Of a stretch of 64,000 nt of DNA, positions 51,408 through 60,627 are shown piece after piece (within the stretch, counting starts at the first letter, position 1; each line of letters begins with the position of its first letter). The position numbers and the translations under genes are program-made. The DNA lies in the NCBI GenBank assembly GCA_029260575.1, contig JAJDDB010000027.1:436501-500500 (forward strand), read 5' to 3'. The notes under the pieces were generated by a model, which had not been told where the DNA came from, made no database searches, and saw only the letters and a list, made by a program, of their open reading frames with translations. This DNA is from Phycisphaerales bacterium. GTDB lineage: Bacteria > Planctomycetota > Phycisphaerae > Phycisphaerales > SM1A02.

Positions 51408-52316
51408 TTATCGCACCGGTATCAAAACGCGTAACTTCTTTGATTTCAACATGATACGAAGTTCTGACACACCCAGCCCGCTGCTTTTCGTATCCGCCGG
51501 ATGCTGGGGCGGATCGCCATCGAGTTGATACCGGACCGGGCGATCGCAATGCACACCAACAGACGTGCCGCGTTCATACACAGCACTGTCGAGCGTGGCC
51601 TGCCTGCCCATGATGTGTGCGCCCAGCACCCGCAGCAGCGATCCAACACCCTGCACCGGATGAAAGACAACATCGAGCAGGCCGTCGGACATATCCGCTT
51701 TGTATGCAGGGTTCAGCCGCGCAGCGTACTGCCGGCTATTGCCGACTACGAGAATCCCCTGCTGCTGTTCAATAATCCGCGTGCCATCCAGATCAACGGT
51801 CAATTCTGTGGGCCGCCACCGTCGAAGCTGTCGAAGCATCGGCCGAACATATGTCAAATGCGAGATACGCCGACCGCGTGTCGCAGCAAGGTCATGCACA
51901 ACTTCCGCATCGAAACCAATTGAAACCATCAATACGAACGGAATGTCGTTGGCAGTTGCAAGATCAACTTCAATCGTTTCAAATCGATCCAGCGCATGCA
52001 TCAACGTGGATAGATACTTGTCGGTGCCGAATTCTCGTGCAAAGAGATTCTCAGTTCCAGATGGAAAGTGATACAGCGCGACATTCTGGCGTGCTGCTGA
52101 TGCTGCAGCCAGCCGAACTGCGCCGTCGCCGCCGACCACCACCACGACATCCTGATCAGCCAATTGCGGGTCGAGCCATGCCTGCGGGTCGCTCGGTTTG
52201 GTCGGCACGCGCGAGATATCGTGACCAGCTTCTGCAAGCCGTTCAGTGACGCACCGCCCCAGCCGCCGGGCGCTCCCGGAACCGGACACTGGGTTGTACA
52301 GAACGACAACATTCAT
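51408..52316 (-). CDS. YegS/DagK-family lipid kinase
   Basis: 302 residues. Seen: the start NVVVLYNPVSGSGSARRLGR, the nucleotide motif VVVVVGGDGAVRLAAASAAR, and FPSGTENLFAREFGTDKYLS, in which GT(E)N replaces the usual GTGND. GGAGC before the ATG at 52316. Phosphorylates diacylglycerol or another lipid in the family; the substrate here is unknown. Confidence 0.82.
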   Translation of the reverse strand: MNVVVLYNPVSGSGSARRLGRCVTERLAEAGHDISRVPTKPSDPQAWLDPQLADQDVVVVVGGDGAVRLAAASAARQNVALYHFPSGTENLFAREFGTDKYLSTLMHALDRFETIEVDLATANDIPFVLMVSIGFDAEVVHDLAATRGRRISHLTYVRPMLRQLRRWRPTELTVDLDGTRIIEQQQGILVVGNSRQYAARLNPAYKADMSDGLLDVVFHPVQGVGSLLRVLGAHIMGRQATLDSAVYERGTSVGVHCDRPVRYQLDGDPPQHPADTKSSGLGVSELRIMLKSKKLRVLIPVR

Positions 52317-52407
52317 CAGAAACCTGCTCCAGGCGAATTCATACTGCCAAATGCCCCGGCGGCAACTGCACAAACATCGGCTTTGGGGTCGCTCCGGGCT
52401 GCGTGAA

Positions 52408-52436
52408 TTGAGTGAATCGGGCTGCGGACGTACTAT
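52408..52436 (+). promoter_or_regulatory. Candidate promoter very close to the TPR gene start
   Basis: TTGAGT (52408-52413), 17-nt spacer, TACTAT (52431-52436); 4 of 6 matches each. The expected start of transcription falls at or next to the ATG at 52444, and no ribosome binding site is visible, so a leaderless mRNA is possible. Confidence 0.3.
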
Positions 52437-52443
52437 CGGCTGC

Positions 52444-53520
52444 ATGAATTGCCGTCAATGTTTGTTCTCCGCCATCCTGCTCTGCTCAATCGGACTTGCG
52501 AGGCTCAGTTTCGCACAGCAGGAATATTCGCTGACCGAGGATGATTCCTGGACGCTTGTCAGCGAAGCTGACCCTGCAACGCCAAAGGGACAGCTCGCAC
52601 TTGCCCGACAGGCACTTGCTCGATCCGACGCATCGCGTGCTGTCGAGATGACGACGCAGTGGATCGATGCGCACGAACGCCACGCGCTGCTGCCGGATGC
52701 GTATCTGCTGCGCGGTGATGCGAAATTTGCTCAACGCAACTACTACAATGCGCTGTTTGATTACGAGTTTATTGCACGCGGCTACCCCGCAAGTGATGTG
52801 TTTGTCGCAGCACTCGAACGTGAATATGAAATTGCTCGGCTGTTTGCCACCGGAACCAAACGCAAACTCTGGGGTATGCGCATTGTCGACGCAACGGACA
52901 CTGCAGAGGAATTATTGATCCGCGTGCAGGAACGGCTCGGCGGCAGCCAACTTGCAGAACGTGCAGGAATGACGCTTGCGGATTTCTACTTCAACAGGCG
53001 CGAGATGACACTCGCAGCAGAAGCTTATGAACTGTTCATCGAGAACTACCCGCGCTCCGAGCAGATTGACAAAGCTCGTCAACGGTTGATCGCTTCGAAT
53101 CTCGCGCTGTTCAAAGGGCCGGAGTTTGATGCAGCGGGTCTATATGAAGCCCGCCTGCGCTTGCAGGAACTCAAACGCGTGGATCCCGTCACCGCAGACC
53201 AGATGGGAGCTGATGCGATCCTGACACGCATCGATGAATCCGATGCGGAGAAGATGCTGACCGAAGCGCGGTGGTACCTGAAAATAGGTGACCCGATCAG
53301 CGCGGAGTTCGTTATTCGCAAACTCATCAAGCGCTATCCGTATTCGGTTGCGACCGTTCGGGCATTGCGGCTCATTCCTGATGTTGTTGATAATGTTCCT
53401 GAACACATTCTGATCGACGCACCGGACTATGCCGCGTATCGCGATGCAATCCTGGGGTCAGATGAAGCAGCAACGGATGATGCTGCGATGCAAGATGCAG
53501 ATTCGCAGGAGTTGCCCTGA
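52444..53520 (+). CDS. Secreted TPR/BamD-like outer-membrane assembly protein
   Basis: About 358 residues. Signal peptide (CLFSAILLCSIGLARLSFAQ) without a lipobox. TPR-like repeats follow: GQLALARQALARSDASRAVE, RGDAKFAQRNYYNALFDYEF, AERAGMTLADFYFNRREMTL and EAYELFIENYPRSEQIDKAR. The last pattern resembles BamD. The stop overlaps the start of the LptE gene by one nucleotide, suggesting shared outer-membrane function. The ATG at 52444 is chosen as the first residue of the signal peptide. Confidence 0.75.
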   Translation: MNCRQCLFSAILLCSIGLARLSFAQQEYSLTEDDSWTLVSEADPATPKGQLALARQALARSDASRAVEMTTQWIDAHERHALLPDAYLLRGDAKFAQRNYYNALFDYEFIARGYPASDVFVAALEREYEIARLFATGTKRKLWGMRIVDATDTAEELLIRVQERLGGSQLAERAGMTLADFYFNRREMTLAAEAYELFIENYPRSEQIDKARQRLIASNLALFKGPEFDAAGLYEARLRLQELKRVDPVTADQMGADAILTRIDESDAEKMLTEARWYLKIGDPISAEFVIRKLIKRYPYSVATVRALRLIPDVVDNVPEHILIDAPDYAAYRDAILGSDEAATDDAAMQDADSQELP

Positions 53521-54068
53521 TGACGCAAGGCAAGAACATCGCGACCATTCGAACGACAGCCTGCGCAACCCTGTTGCTGATAATGTGGATGGCGCTGGCC
53601 GGCTGCGCGACGGACCCGACGCAGGGATATACGTCAATGTCGGTCTTTCGTGATGATGTGCAGACTGTTGCGATTCCAATTTTTGAGAACGACACGTACT
53701 TCCGTGATGTGGAGTTTGATCTGACTGATGCGCTGATCAAGGAGATCGAGGCTCGGACGCCGTATAAGGTGGTGAATCGCACTCGGGCGGACACAATTCT
53801 TATCGGGCGTGTGCGCAAGGTGGAACTGGACCAATTATCAAAGAGCCGGCTGACCGGTTTGAGTGAAGAGGTCATTCTCAGCGTGACGATCGACTTCAAG
53901 TGGCAGCATCAGTTGACGGGCAAACTTCTTGTTGAGCGTCAGCAATTTCAAGGACAAAGTTTGTTTGTGCCATCACAGCCGAGTGGGGAGCCGATTGAAC
54001 TGGGGCGTTTCGCTGCGGTGCAGCAATTGGCGCGGGATATCGTCAATGAGATGCAGGCACCATGGTGA
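53520..54068 (+). CDS. lptE: LptE-family LPS assembly lipoprotein
   Basis: 182 residues with a lipoprotein signal (TLLLIMWMALAGCATDPTQG; lipobox LAGC). The rest (VQTVAIPIFENDTYFRDVEF, DLTDALIKEIEARTPYKVVN, ADTILIGRVRKVE) matches LptE, which plugs LptD in lipopolysaccharide transport. Coupled to the TPR gene by a TGATG overlap. Confidence 0.8.
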   Translation: MTQGKNIATIRTTACATLLLIMWMALAGCATDPTQGYTSMSVFRDDVQTVAIPIFENDTYFRDVEFDLTDALIKEIEARTPYKVVNRTRADTILIGRVRKVELDQLSKSRLTGLSEEVILSVTIDFKWQHQLTGKLLVERQQFQGQSLFVPSQPSGEPIELGRFAAVQQLARDIVNEMQAPW

Positions 54069-54180
54069 AGCGGAATGAAGGCTCCACAGCAGTGCCCGCA
54101 TGCCAGTCGGAACCTGCCTAGAATCGGTCCGCCGAAATTCGTCGGGGGATTCACGATTCCGGGAATTAGCAGTAACGAGA

Positions 54181-56253
54181 ATGAGAAAAGAAGACCAGCA
54201 GCCCAATCAGAATCGCGACAGTGATTCGTCAAAGGACCAGCAGTCGCCGGACAACGGCGGCAAAGGACCGCAGCCGGCGCCGCCTGTGAAGTTCGGCCGC
54301 GGCATCATGAGCTGGCTCATGATCATCGCGCTGCTGATCCTTATGTTCGTCTTGCTCAACGGCAGCAAGCAAGGCGAGCAGATCATGAGTTGGCACGAGT
54401 TTTCCAGGATGATCGACCCCGCCGCCGGCCGGATCAAAGACGATCGTGTAATCGTCGAAGATGATCGAATCGTCGCGCAAATTAAGCCCGGCGCAGAAGG
54501 TTTCGCCGTCGACGGGCAGGTCGTCTACTTCAAGATTCCTTCAACCGATCGTGAGTTTTACCTCACAAAACTCGATGCGCTCGGCGTCGATCACCGCACC
54601 GATACCGGCACGCCGATCTGGCAGCAGTTGCTGATTACGTTGGCGCCGTTTGTGCTCATACTCCTCATCATCTGGTTCTTTATTGCGCGTTCGATGCGCT
54701 CGGCCGGAGCAGGCCCGGGCGGAATGCTCGGCAGTTTCGGAAAGTCACGCCATCGCGTTTCCACAAAGGAAACCGTCAACGTGACATTCAACGATGTCGC
54801 CGGCGTTGAAGAAGCAAAAGACGAAGTGCACGAGCTTGTCGAGTTCCTGAGAAACCCTCGCAAATTCCAACGGCTCGGCGGTCGCATCCCCCGTGGCGTG
54901 CTGCTTTCCGGCCCGCCCGGTTGCGGCAAGACACTACTTGCAAAAGCTATTGCAGGCGAAGCGGATGTTCCATTCTTCTCAATCAGCGGTTCTGACTTTG
55001 TCGAGATGTTCGTAGGAGTTGGAGCATCGCGAGTACGTGATTTGTTCAAACAGGCGAAAGAGAATTCACCTTGCATTATCTTCCTCGACGAGATTGATGC
55101 CGTCGGGCGACGGCGCGGTGGTGGGTTTTCTACGGGTGGGCACGATGAACGTGAACAAACGCTCAATGCGATCCTGGTCGAGATGGACGGCTTCGAAGCG
55201 AATGACCAGATCATTGTGATTGCGGCGACGAATCGTGCGGATGTGTTGGACCCTGCGCTGACGCGACCCGGGCGGTTTGATCGGCAGGTTGAAGTTTCGC
55301 TGCCCGATCTCTTGGGTCGAAAGAAGATTCTTGAGGTGCATGCCAAGAAGGTGAAGATGTCGCCGGATGTGGATATGGAGCGTGTTGCGCGTGGCACGCC
55401 GATGTTCAGTGGCGCTGATCTGGCTGCGGTCATCAACGAAGCTGCGATCCTCGCCACGATGGAAGAAAAAGACTGGATCGAGATGGAAGATCTGGAGGAA
55501 GCCCGCGACAAGGTGCGCTTCGGCCGTGCCCGCAAGAGCCGCAAGGTTGAAGAAGAAGAGCGCGTTGCGACCGCATATCACGAAGCCGGTCACGCAATTG
55601 TGCAGGCGCTACTTGATGATGCTGATCCGGTACATAAGGTCACGATCATTCCGCGCGGGCAAGCGATGGGTGCGACGTTCAGCCTGCCGGAGAAGGATCG
55701 GTACGGTTTCGGCCGCAAATATCTGCTTGCAACAATGCGCGTCTTATGCGGCGGCCGAATTGCAGAAAACAAAAAGACCAACGATGTCAGCAGCGGCGCT
55801 TCGATGGATATTCGCATGGCCACGGCATACGCCCGGCACATGATTCTCGAATGGGGCATGTCCGACCGCCTCGGCTTCGTCAGCTACGCGGGCACTGACA
55901 CGCAACAGATGTACCAGGGCGAAAAAGACTACTCCGACGAAACCGCACACGTCATTGATGAGGAAATCAAACGTCTTATCGATGAGGCGTACAGAGACAC
56001 GGTGCGGATCATCGATGAACACTGGGACAAAATTATCGCACTGGCGGAAGCGCTGCTGAAGTACGAGACGCTGCAGGGTGATGATGTGCAGCGCATTCTT
56101 CGTGGCGAGCCGCTGAACAAACCCACGGTCGCAGAACTGCTGGAAGCGGAAGCGAAGAAGCAGCAGAAACAACAACCGACGGCTGCGCCCGGCGGGCCGG
56201 AGGACGACCTCGGCGAGGCAGATACGGGCGGGATGTTGCCGTCGCCGGCGTGA
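54181..56253 (+). CDS. ftsH: ATP-dependent zinc metalloprotease FtsH
   Basis: 690 residues. Polar start, one helix ([20 protein letters not shown]), periplasmic domain, second helix ([20 protein letters not shown]). AAA module: Walker [20 protein letters not shown], Walker [17 protein letters not shown], second region of homology [20 protein letters not shown]. Peptidase zinc site [12 protein letters not shown]. Pro/Gln-rich tail. The ATG at 54181 is preferred by content; an upstream one at 54100 is possible. 112 nt from lptE. Confidence 0.95.
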   Translation: MRKEDQQPNQNRDSDSSKDQQSPDNGGKGPQPAPPVKFGRGIMSWLMIIALLILMFVLLNGSKQGEQIMSWHEFSRMIDPAAGRIKDDRVIVEDDRIVAQIKPGAEGFAVDGQVVYFKIPSTDREFYLTKLDALGVDHRTDTGTPIWQQLLITLAPFVLILLIIWFFIARSMRSAGAGPGGMLGSFGKSRHRVSTKETVNVTFNDVAGVEEAKDEVHELVEFLRNPRKFQRLGGRIPRGVLLSGPPGCGKTLLAKAIAGEADVPFFSISGSDFVEMFVGVGASRVRDLFKQAKENSPCIIFLDEIDAVGRRRGGGFSTGGHDEREQTLNAILVEMDGFEANDQIIVIAATNRADVLDPALTRPGRFDRQVEVSLPDLLGRKKILEVHAKKVKMSPDVDMERVARGTPMFSGADLAAVINEAAILATMEEKDWIEMEDLEEARDKVRFGRARKSRKVEEEERVATAYHEAGHAIVQALLDDADPVHKVTIIPRGQAMGATFSLPEKDRYGFGRKYLLATMRVLCGGRIAENKKTNDVSSGASMDIRMATAYARHMILEWGMSDRLGFVSYAGTDTQQMYQGEKDYSDETAHVIDEEIKRLIDEAYRDTVRIIDEHWDKIIALAEALLKYETLQGDDVQRILRGEPLNKPTVAELLEAEAKKQQKQQPTAAPGGPEDDLGEADTGGMLPSPA

Positions 56254-56440
56254 AAACTGTAATTCAAATGTGAGAATCGGTGTGCCCTCGCTGGCGATTC
56301 GGGCTGGTGTGCGGGATCCCGCCGCAAGCTGAAGTCGCAGCAAGGTCTCCTTCGGCCTGACAATTCGGCCGTAGCAGGGCGACATCGGCTTTGTACTTAC
56401 CGTTTCGTTGGACAACCCAACCCAACGTTATCCAGAGCCA

Positions 56441-56468
56441 TTGACAACTATTAAAATCGGCTTAGTAT
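56441..56468 (+). promoter_or_regulatory. Candidate sigma-70 type promoter
   Basis: Perfect TTGACA (56441-56446), a 16-nt spacer and TAGTAT (56463-56468, 4 of 6). It lies in the 266-nt gap after ftsH, about 50 nt before the lipoprotein gene. The gap holds no other feature I can support. Confidence 0.45.
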
Positions 56469-56519
56469 TTTGCGTAGTTCTGTGAAGCCGAGCTACTTCC
56501 TTATACTGTGGGAGGCAAC

Positions 56520-57653
56520 ATGTTACAACGATACCTTTACATCTCTTTTATGTTGATCACATTGTTGGCTGGATGCGGAACTCCATCAGACATTGTGATG
56601 ATCAACGCGTCATCAATGGGAATAGAGAGCGTTTCAGCGGAGGTTGCGCCACGCGATCCAGCATCGATCGTCCTGAAACGCGTTCGAGTGGAGGAACACG
56701 CGGCACATGGCGATACGAATAGCGTCGCAGTTCTCGTTCGCATGCAATCCAATTCGTCAGACGCCGAAGCGGACAAATGGGTACTTGCATGAGTTGGCGA
56801 AACGGTTCCGGAGCAATCGAATCTCAGCGTACGGAATCTCATTGTCTGGAGCGGCGAACTCGATCCTACAGGTAGGCTCGACATCAAACTGGTCAATCTT
56901 ACGGGTTTGAAGAAACAGCAGGTCGATTCGTTTCTGGCTATCACCAAGCAATTTGCAGCGTACGTTCCGGTGTATGGGCCGCTTGCTGAGCAGGCGATTG
57001 AAGCCGGACGCATCATCAATGAGCAGCAACCGGATCGCTACATTCTGCTTGAGCCAACTCTTGGATTCTCTCCCACGACCCCGCTCAACTATGGGCTTTA
57101 TCTCGCAGCTTCTCAGGACGGTCTTGCGACATTTGGTCCATCCATCGTCTATGACGACGAATCTATTGTGGAGCAGGTAGTCGTTGATGCAGGCCAACCG
57201 TTACCCGATAACTATGTCGTTCTGGAGATTGTAAAGGGTGACTTTCGAAGCTTCGAAGAAGCTCGTAGTGATTCCGCCAAGGAACTCATAGATGCTGCCA
57301 ACGACATGACGGTTGGAGATCGGCAGCAGGTCGAGCAATACATCAACAATATGACCGAAGCTGTCAAGAAAGTTGCCAGCGCTTCGAAAATGGCTGAGAT
57401 CGTCGCATCGACAAATTATCGACAACTGGCCAGCATCGAGCGATCGCTCATTGACACACGATCGCTTGGAAATCTCATTACCGACAGCGACCGCGCCCGG
57501 TTTATTCGATCGATTGCGACATACTTTGACATATCCGTTCGCCCACAGGAGTCTGCGACTCTTGATGGATGGATTGCCTTCGTACGCGATCAGATCGATA
57601 AAGGCGTCGAATTCAATCGCCGCACACAGACGTTTGAAATACCGCCACGGTGA
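56520..57653 (+). pseudogene. Lipoprotein gene interrupted by a single in-frame TGA
   Basis: GGGAGG precedes the ATG at 56520. A lipoprotein signal follows (YISFMLITLLAGCGTPSD; lipobox LAGC). The frame runs to a TGA at 56790-56792 after DKWVLA, then continues open for 38 codons and on to 57653 without any frameshift. The rest (LDIKLVNLTGLKKQQVDSFL, AYVPVYGPLAEQAIEAGRII, TDSDRARFIRSIATYFDISV) is a normal-looking protein. Taken together, one gene of about 377 codons with one nonsense codon. It could be a mutation, a sequence error, or read-through; no SECIS-like hairpin is evident. Family unknown. Confidence 0.75.
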
Positions 57654-57707
57654 GCGAGGCGGGTTGCTTCCGAGCCCGGCGTGAGGTTCCTGTCACGATA
57701 GAACAAA

Positions 57708-57723
57708 CCCGGGCAAGCCCGGG
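57708..57723. terminator. Bidirectional hairpin at a convergent junction
   Basis: CCCGGGC-AA-GCCCGGG, a perfect 7-bp stem, in the 70-nt gap between the broken lipoprotein gene and the leftward Cys-rich gene. No T-run, so termination strength is uncertain. The centre GGGCAAGCC also occurs in the hairpin at 61046. Confidence 0.45.
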
Positions 57724-57724
57724 G

Positions 57725-58708
57725 CTATGTGGATCGCTTGCGCTTTGCGGGGCGGGCATCATCTTTTCCTTGCGCGCGGCGCCAGGATTGCCGGGCGTTT
57801 TCGGGATTATTGCCATAGCGCACATCGAGGCAGCGGGCGCAGAGCAGTTGCCTCGGCGGCATGATCATTGCATAGCGCTGCAGGAGTCGATCAATTTCAG
57901 GGCGCATGCACGGCACAGCGTGCTTCGGGATTGCATCGAGCCACGACTGCGCGATATTCGCATCGCGCTGTTCTGCCTTGGTGCATTGCACAATCAGCAG
58001 TTTGAGTGTGCGCTGCGGACAACCGGTTGCTTTGCGCCCGGGACCACACGTTGAAAGTGGCGGCGCGCAGCATAAGACGGAAGATCCACGCACCCCAGTT
58101 CTCTGCCCGGAGCCAGTGCGAAACGATCCCGGACAGATCAGGTAATACGCGGGTTTGATACGATTCGCAAAAATCCACTTTTCGATGCGCAGCAGTTGCG
58201 ACCAGTCGTCTTCGATGTTGATGATCTTGCGTCGACTGGCGCCGGCATTGGGGTTGCCATCAAGCCCGCAATCGAACGGCACGATCTCCTGGGGCGCGTT
58301 GTGCGGCCTGCGAAGTTTGAACCCGTTGTCGCGTTTGAAGAATTCATCACGCATGACATTGGCGCGCGTGGTTCGCCGATCACCTGCAAGTTGTCGCGGC
58401 AGCCGATGACGCTGCAGGTATTCAACCTGCCCTGCCGTGATGCGATATGTTCCGGTGGCAACCCTGCCGTGCGTGTTGCGGGCTGGTTGCTCATTGGGCA
58501 GCGGCTGCACAGGCAGACGGACTTTATTCCTCTCGGGCCAGACGCGCAGCCTGTCGCGCACGCAGCCGGCAAGCCTGCGGACTTCGGACTGGCGCACTTC
58601 GATACAGGCTGAACGGTCAACGTGGCCGTGCGCATTACACCAGGACGGCGGCATGTCGAACGTGGCGAGCGTGGGAACTGCGAATTTCAGCGAACGAGAA
58701 TCGGGCAT
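57725..58708 (-). CDS. Hypothetical Cys-rich protein with possible zinc-binding sites
   Basis: 327 residues starting MPDSRSLKFAVPTLATFDMP; ATG at 58708 with GGAG 8 nt upstream. The frame is intact and codon use is ordinary. Features: IINIEDDWSQLLRIEKWIFA, then YYLICPG, several spaced cysteines, TLKLLIVQCTKAEQRDANIA and finally LLCARCLDVRYGNNPENARQ. The spaced Cys residues suggest one or two zinc ribbons. A similar Cys arrangement exists in mobile-element-related planctomycete proteins, by impression only. Function unknown. Confidence 0.5.
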   Translation of the reverse strand: MPDSRSLKFAVPTLATFDMPPSWCNAHGHVDRSACIEVRQSEVRRLAGCVRDRLRVWPERNKVRLPVQPLPNEQPARNTHGRVATGTYRITAGQVEYLQRHRLPRQLAGDRRTTRANVMRDEFFKRDNGFKLRRPHNAPQEIVPFDCGLDGNPNAGASRRKIINIEDDWSQLLRIEKWIFANRIKPAYYLICPGSFRTGSGQRTGVRGSSVLCCAPPLSTCGPGRKATGCPQRTLKLLIVQCTKAEQRDANIAQSWLDAIPKHAVPCMRPEIDRLLQRYAMIMPPRQLLCARCLDVRYGNNPENARQSWRRAQGKDDARPAKRKRST

Positions 58709-58715
58709 GGCATGC

Positions 58716-58735
58716 ACTCCTTCTATAGAAGGAGT
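58716..58735. promoter_or_regulatory. Perfect 20-nt palindrome enclosing a ribosome binding site
   Basis: ACTCCTTCTATAGAAGGAGT is identical to its reverse complement. It lies 8 nt upstream of the ATG at 58708; its GGAG is the Shine-Dalgarno of that gene. It could be an operator for a dimeric repressor, or a hairpin that hides the ribosome binding site. Confidence 0.5.
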
Positions 58736-58775
58736 CACACAGGCACGTGCGCGCGCAGCAGCGCGTCTTTGTACG

Positions 58776-59063
58776 TCAAGGCAATGCTGCGCGAACTGCA
58801 TCGGCGTTTGTTTCGATGATTCGCATGATTTTTTCGGGATTGGTGTGGCCGAATTCGATTGTGACCTGCGATGCCTTCACGTTCAGGGCGCGCGCCAGGG
58901 CGCGGCAGATGGCATCGTTGGCTTTTCCGGCCTCAGCGGCAGCGGCGACTTTGATCTTGAGGCGATCGCCGAGGACGCCGGCGATCTGGTCACGAGAAGA
59001 ACCCGGTACAGCTTTGATCCAGAGCAGAACATCATTGCCGGCTTGTTCGATGCGCAAAGACAT
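58776..59063 (-). CDS. YggU/DUF167 family protein
   Basis: 95 residues. Signature VLLWIKAVPGSSRDQIAGVL, GDRLKIKVAAAAEAGKANDA, and VTIEFGHTNPEKIMRI match the small DUF167 family, often found with ribosome or cell-division genes but of unknown function. ATG at 59063. The divergent gap to the next gene at 59091 is only 27 nt. Confidence 0.85.
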   Translation of the reverse strand: MSLRIEQAGNDVLLWIKAVPGSSRDQIAGVLGDRLKIKVAAAAEAGKANDAICRALARALNVKASQVTIEFGHTNPEKIMRIIETNADAVRAALP

Positions 59064-59090
59064 TTACGCAATATATGATGAAATGCCGGT

Positions 59091-59483
59091 ATGTCTGCAT
59101 TCATCTATGTGTTTCGAATCGACCTAGCGTGCATGGCTTTCATCGCGGGGTTGTATTACATCGCAGCGGAGTTCGAGGATATTCGTTATCCGCCGTTGTG
59201 GTTTGTGGCGAGCGCCGGGCTTTTTGCAGGAACATATTGGGGTCTCGGCTGGGGGATGTGCGCGACCATTAGCATGCAGGGATTGCTGCTCGGCCCGATG
59301 TTTGTGGCGATCGAATTGCAGCATGATTGGGAGGCGGGCGGCGGCGGTACGATTCGCAGTGTGGTGAATCACATCCGTGGACAGTGGTGGCGGCAGCGCG
59401 GGAGATGCGCCGGCTGTGGGTATGATCTGCGCGGCTCCAAGACGTCGGAACGTTGCCCGGAATGCGGGCGGCCGATCAGGTGA
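59091..59483 (+). CDS. Small membrane protein with C-terminal zinc ribbon
   Basis: 130 residues. Hydrophobic segments ACMAFIAGLYYIAAEF and VASAGLFAGTYWGLGWGMCA, then a C-terminal ribbon CAGCGYDLRGSKTSERCPEC with GRPIR. The CGYDLRG motif is frequent in planctomycete proteins. Function unknown. Confidence 0.7.
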   Translation: MSAFIYVFRIDLACMAFIAGLYYIAAEFEDIRYPPLWFVASAGLFAGTYWGLGWGMCATISMQGLLLGPMFVAIELQHDWEAGGGGTIRSVVNHIRGQWWRQRGRCAGCGYDLRGSKTSERCPECGRPIR

Positions 59484-59542
59484 CATTGTCATCCGGACAG
59501 CGGCATGCAGGCGCAGTTGAATAACGCCTGCCTGAGACAAGT

Positions 59543-60073
59543 ATGGTGACGCAGCGAATCATGATTGAAACCGAGCGGCTGATGTTGCGTGAGTTGTGCA
59601 GGACTGACCACGCGTATCTGGAATTGCTGCTGGGCAATGCGGAAGTGATGCGCTACTGGCCGAGCGCGTTTGATCGCGAACAGGTCATGCAGTGGATAAG
59701 CAAGCAGGTCGGCAGGTATCACGATGACGGATGCGGGTACTGGTTGATGCTGGAGCGGAACACGAATGAACCGGTCGGGCAGGCTGGTGTGTTGTACTGC
59801 GATGTGGAAGATGAGCGGTTGCCGTGTCTTGGGTATATCGTTCACACCGATCATTGGCGGCGCAGGATTGCCACCGAAGCGGCGCGCGGGTGTCTTGCAT
59901 TCATTTTTGATGAACTTGATCACGAAACCGCGTATGCACAGATTCGGCCGGAGAATGAACCATCGATCGGCGTGGCGCGAAAATTGGGCATGACGGAAGA
60001 GCGCCGCGTGCAGTACATGGGGTTTGAGCACTGTGTGTACGCGCTGCAGCGGTCGGAATTCGAACGCTCATGA
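59543..60073 (+). CDS. RimJ/RimL-like GNAT acetyltransferase
   Basis: 176 residues. Seen: IETERLMLRELCRTDHAYLE, LPCLGYIVHTDHWRRRIATE (with acetyl-CoA loop region), AARGCLAFIFDELDHETAYA and NEPSIGVARKLGMTEERRVQ. This matches RimJ/RimL-type acetyltransferases. The start could be 59543 or the ATG at 59561; neither has a strong ribosome binding site. Substrate unknown. Confidence 0.85.
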   Translation: MVTQRIMIETERLMLRELCRTDHAYLELLLGNAEVMRYWPSAFDREQVMQWISKQVGRYHDDGCGYWLMLERNTNEPVGQAGVLYCDVEDERLPCLGYIVHTDHWRRRIATEAARGCLAFIFDELDHETAYAQIRPENEPSIGVARKLGMTEERRVQYMGFEHCVYALQRSEFERS

Positions 60074-60144
60074 TCTCAATTGCATAGAACCGAAGAATGA
60101 GTGCGGCGTACTACATTGAACAGTTCGTGTGGCGAGGTGACTGG

Positions 60145-60615
60145 ATGGGTGAGACATCACAACCTGTTCATGATGCGGATACGGCAAAGCTGCTGGCGTG
60201 GCTGGCGGATCATGATGCGCCGTGTCCATTGTGCGGATATAACCTGCGGGCGCTGACGCGGGCGGTGTGTCCGGAATGTAAACAGGAATTGGTGTTGACG
60301 GTTGGCGCGAAGCGCGTGCGGCTGGCGTGGTTTTTGATTGCGCTTGCGCCGGGGATGTTTTCGGGGATTGCGGCGCTGTTTCTAGCAGTGCCGATTGTCG
60401 GTCAGACGCTGTTGGGCACCGGGTACCCGCCGTGGGGAATTCTCCTTGTTGATGTTTTCGGCCTGGCAAGCGGCGGCACAGCGATCCTGCTGGCAAGACG
60501 GCGGGTGTGGTTTCTGAGGATGCAGATGCCCCGACAGCGAAGTATCGCAATGAGTGTCTGGGGGGTGCATGTGGTGATGTTCATCTTCCTGCTGACGACT
60601 GTGTTCTTCTGGTAG
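60145..60615 (+). CDS. Membrane protein with N-terminal zinc ribbon
   Basis: About 156 residues. N-terminal ribbon CPLCGYNLRALTRAVCPECK, then at least two or three hydrophobic helices (FLIALAPGMFSGIAALFLAV, SVWGVHVVMFIFLLTTVFFW). GAGGTGA precedes the ATG at 60145; a frame to 60097 is also open. Organised like the protein at 59091 but with the ribbon at the other end. Function unknown. Confidence 0.7.
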   Translation: MGETSQPVHDADTAKLLAWLADHDAPCPLCGYNLRALTRAVCPECKQELVLTVGAKRVRLAWFLIALAPGMFSGIAALFLAVPIVGQTLLGTGYPPWGILLVDVFGLASGGTAILLARRRVWFLRMQMPRQRSIAMSVWGVHVVMFIFLLTTVFFW

Positions 60616-60627
60616 AATGCATGTGCG

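Noticed and set aside
56790-56830. Selenocysteine insertion at the in-frame TGA
   Set aside because: No convincing hairpin follows the TGA, and the protein is not a known selenoprotein type. Kept only as an open question.
58747-59127. 126-residue plus-strand frame
   Set aside because: Antisense to the YggU gene, which matches its family well.
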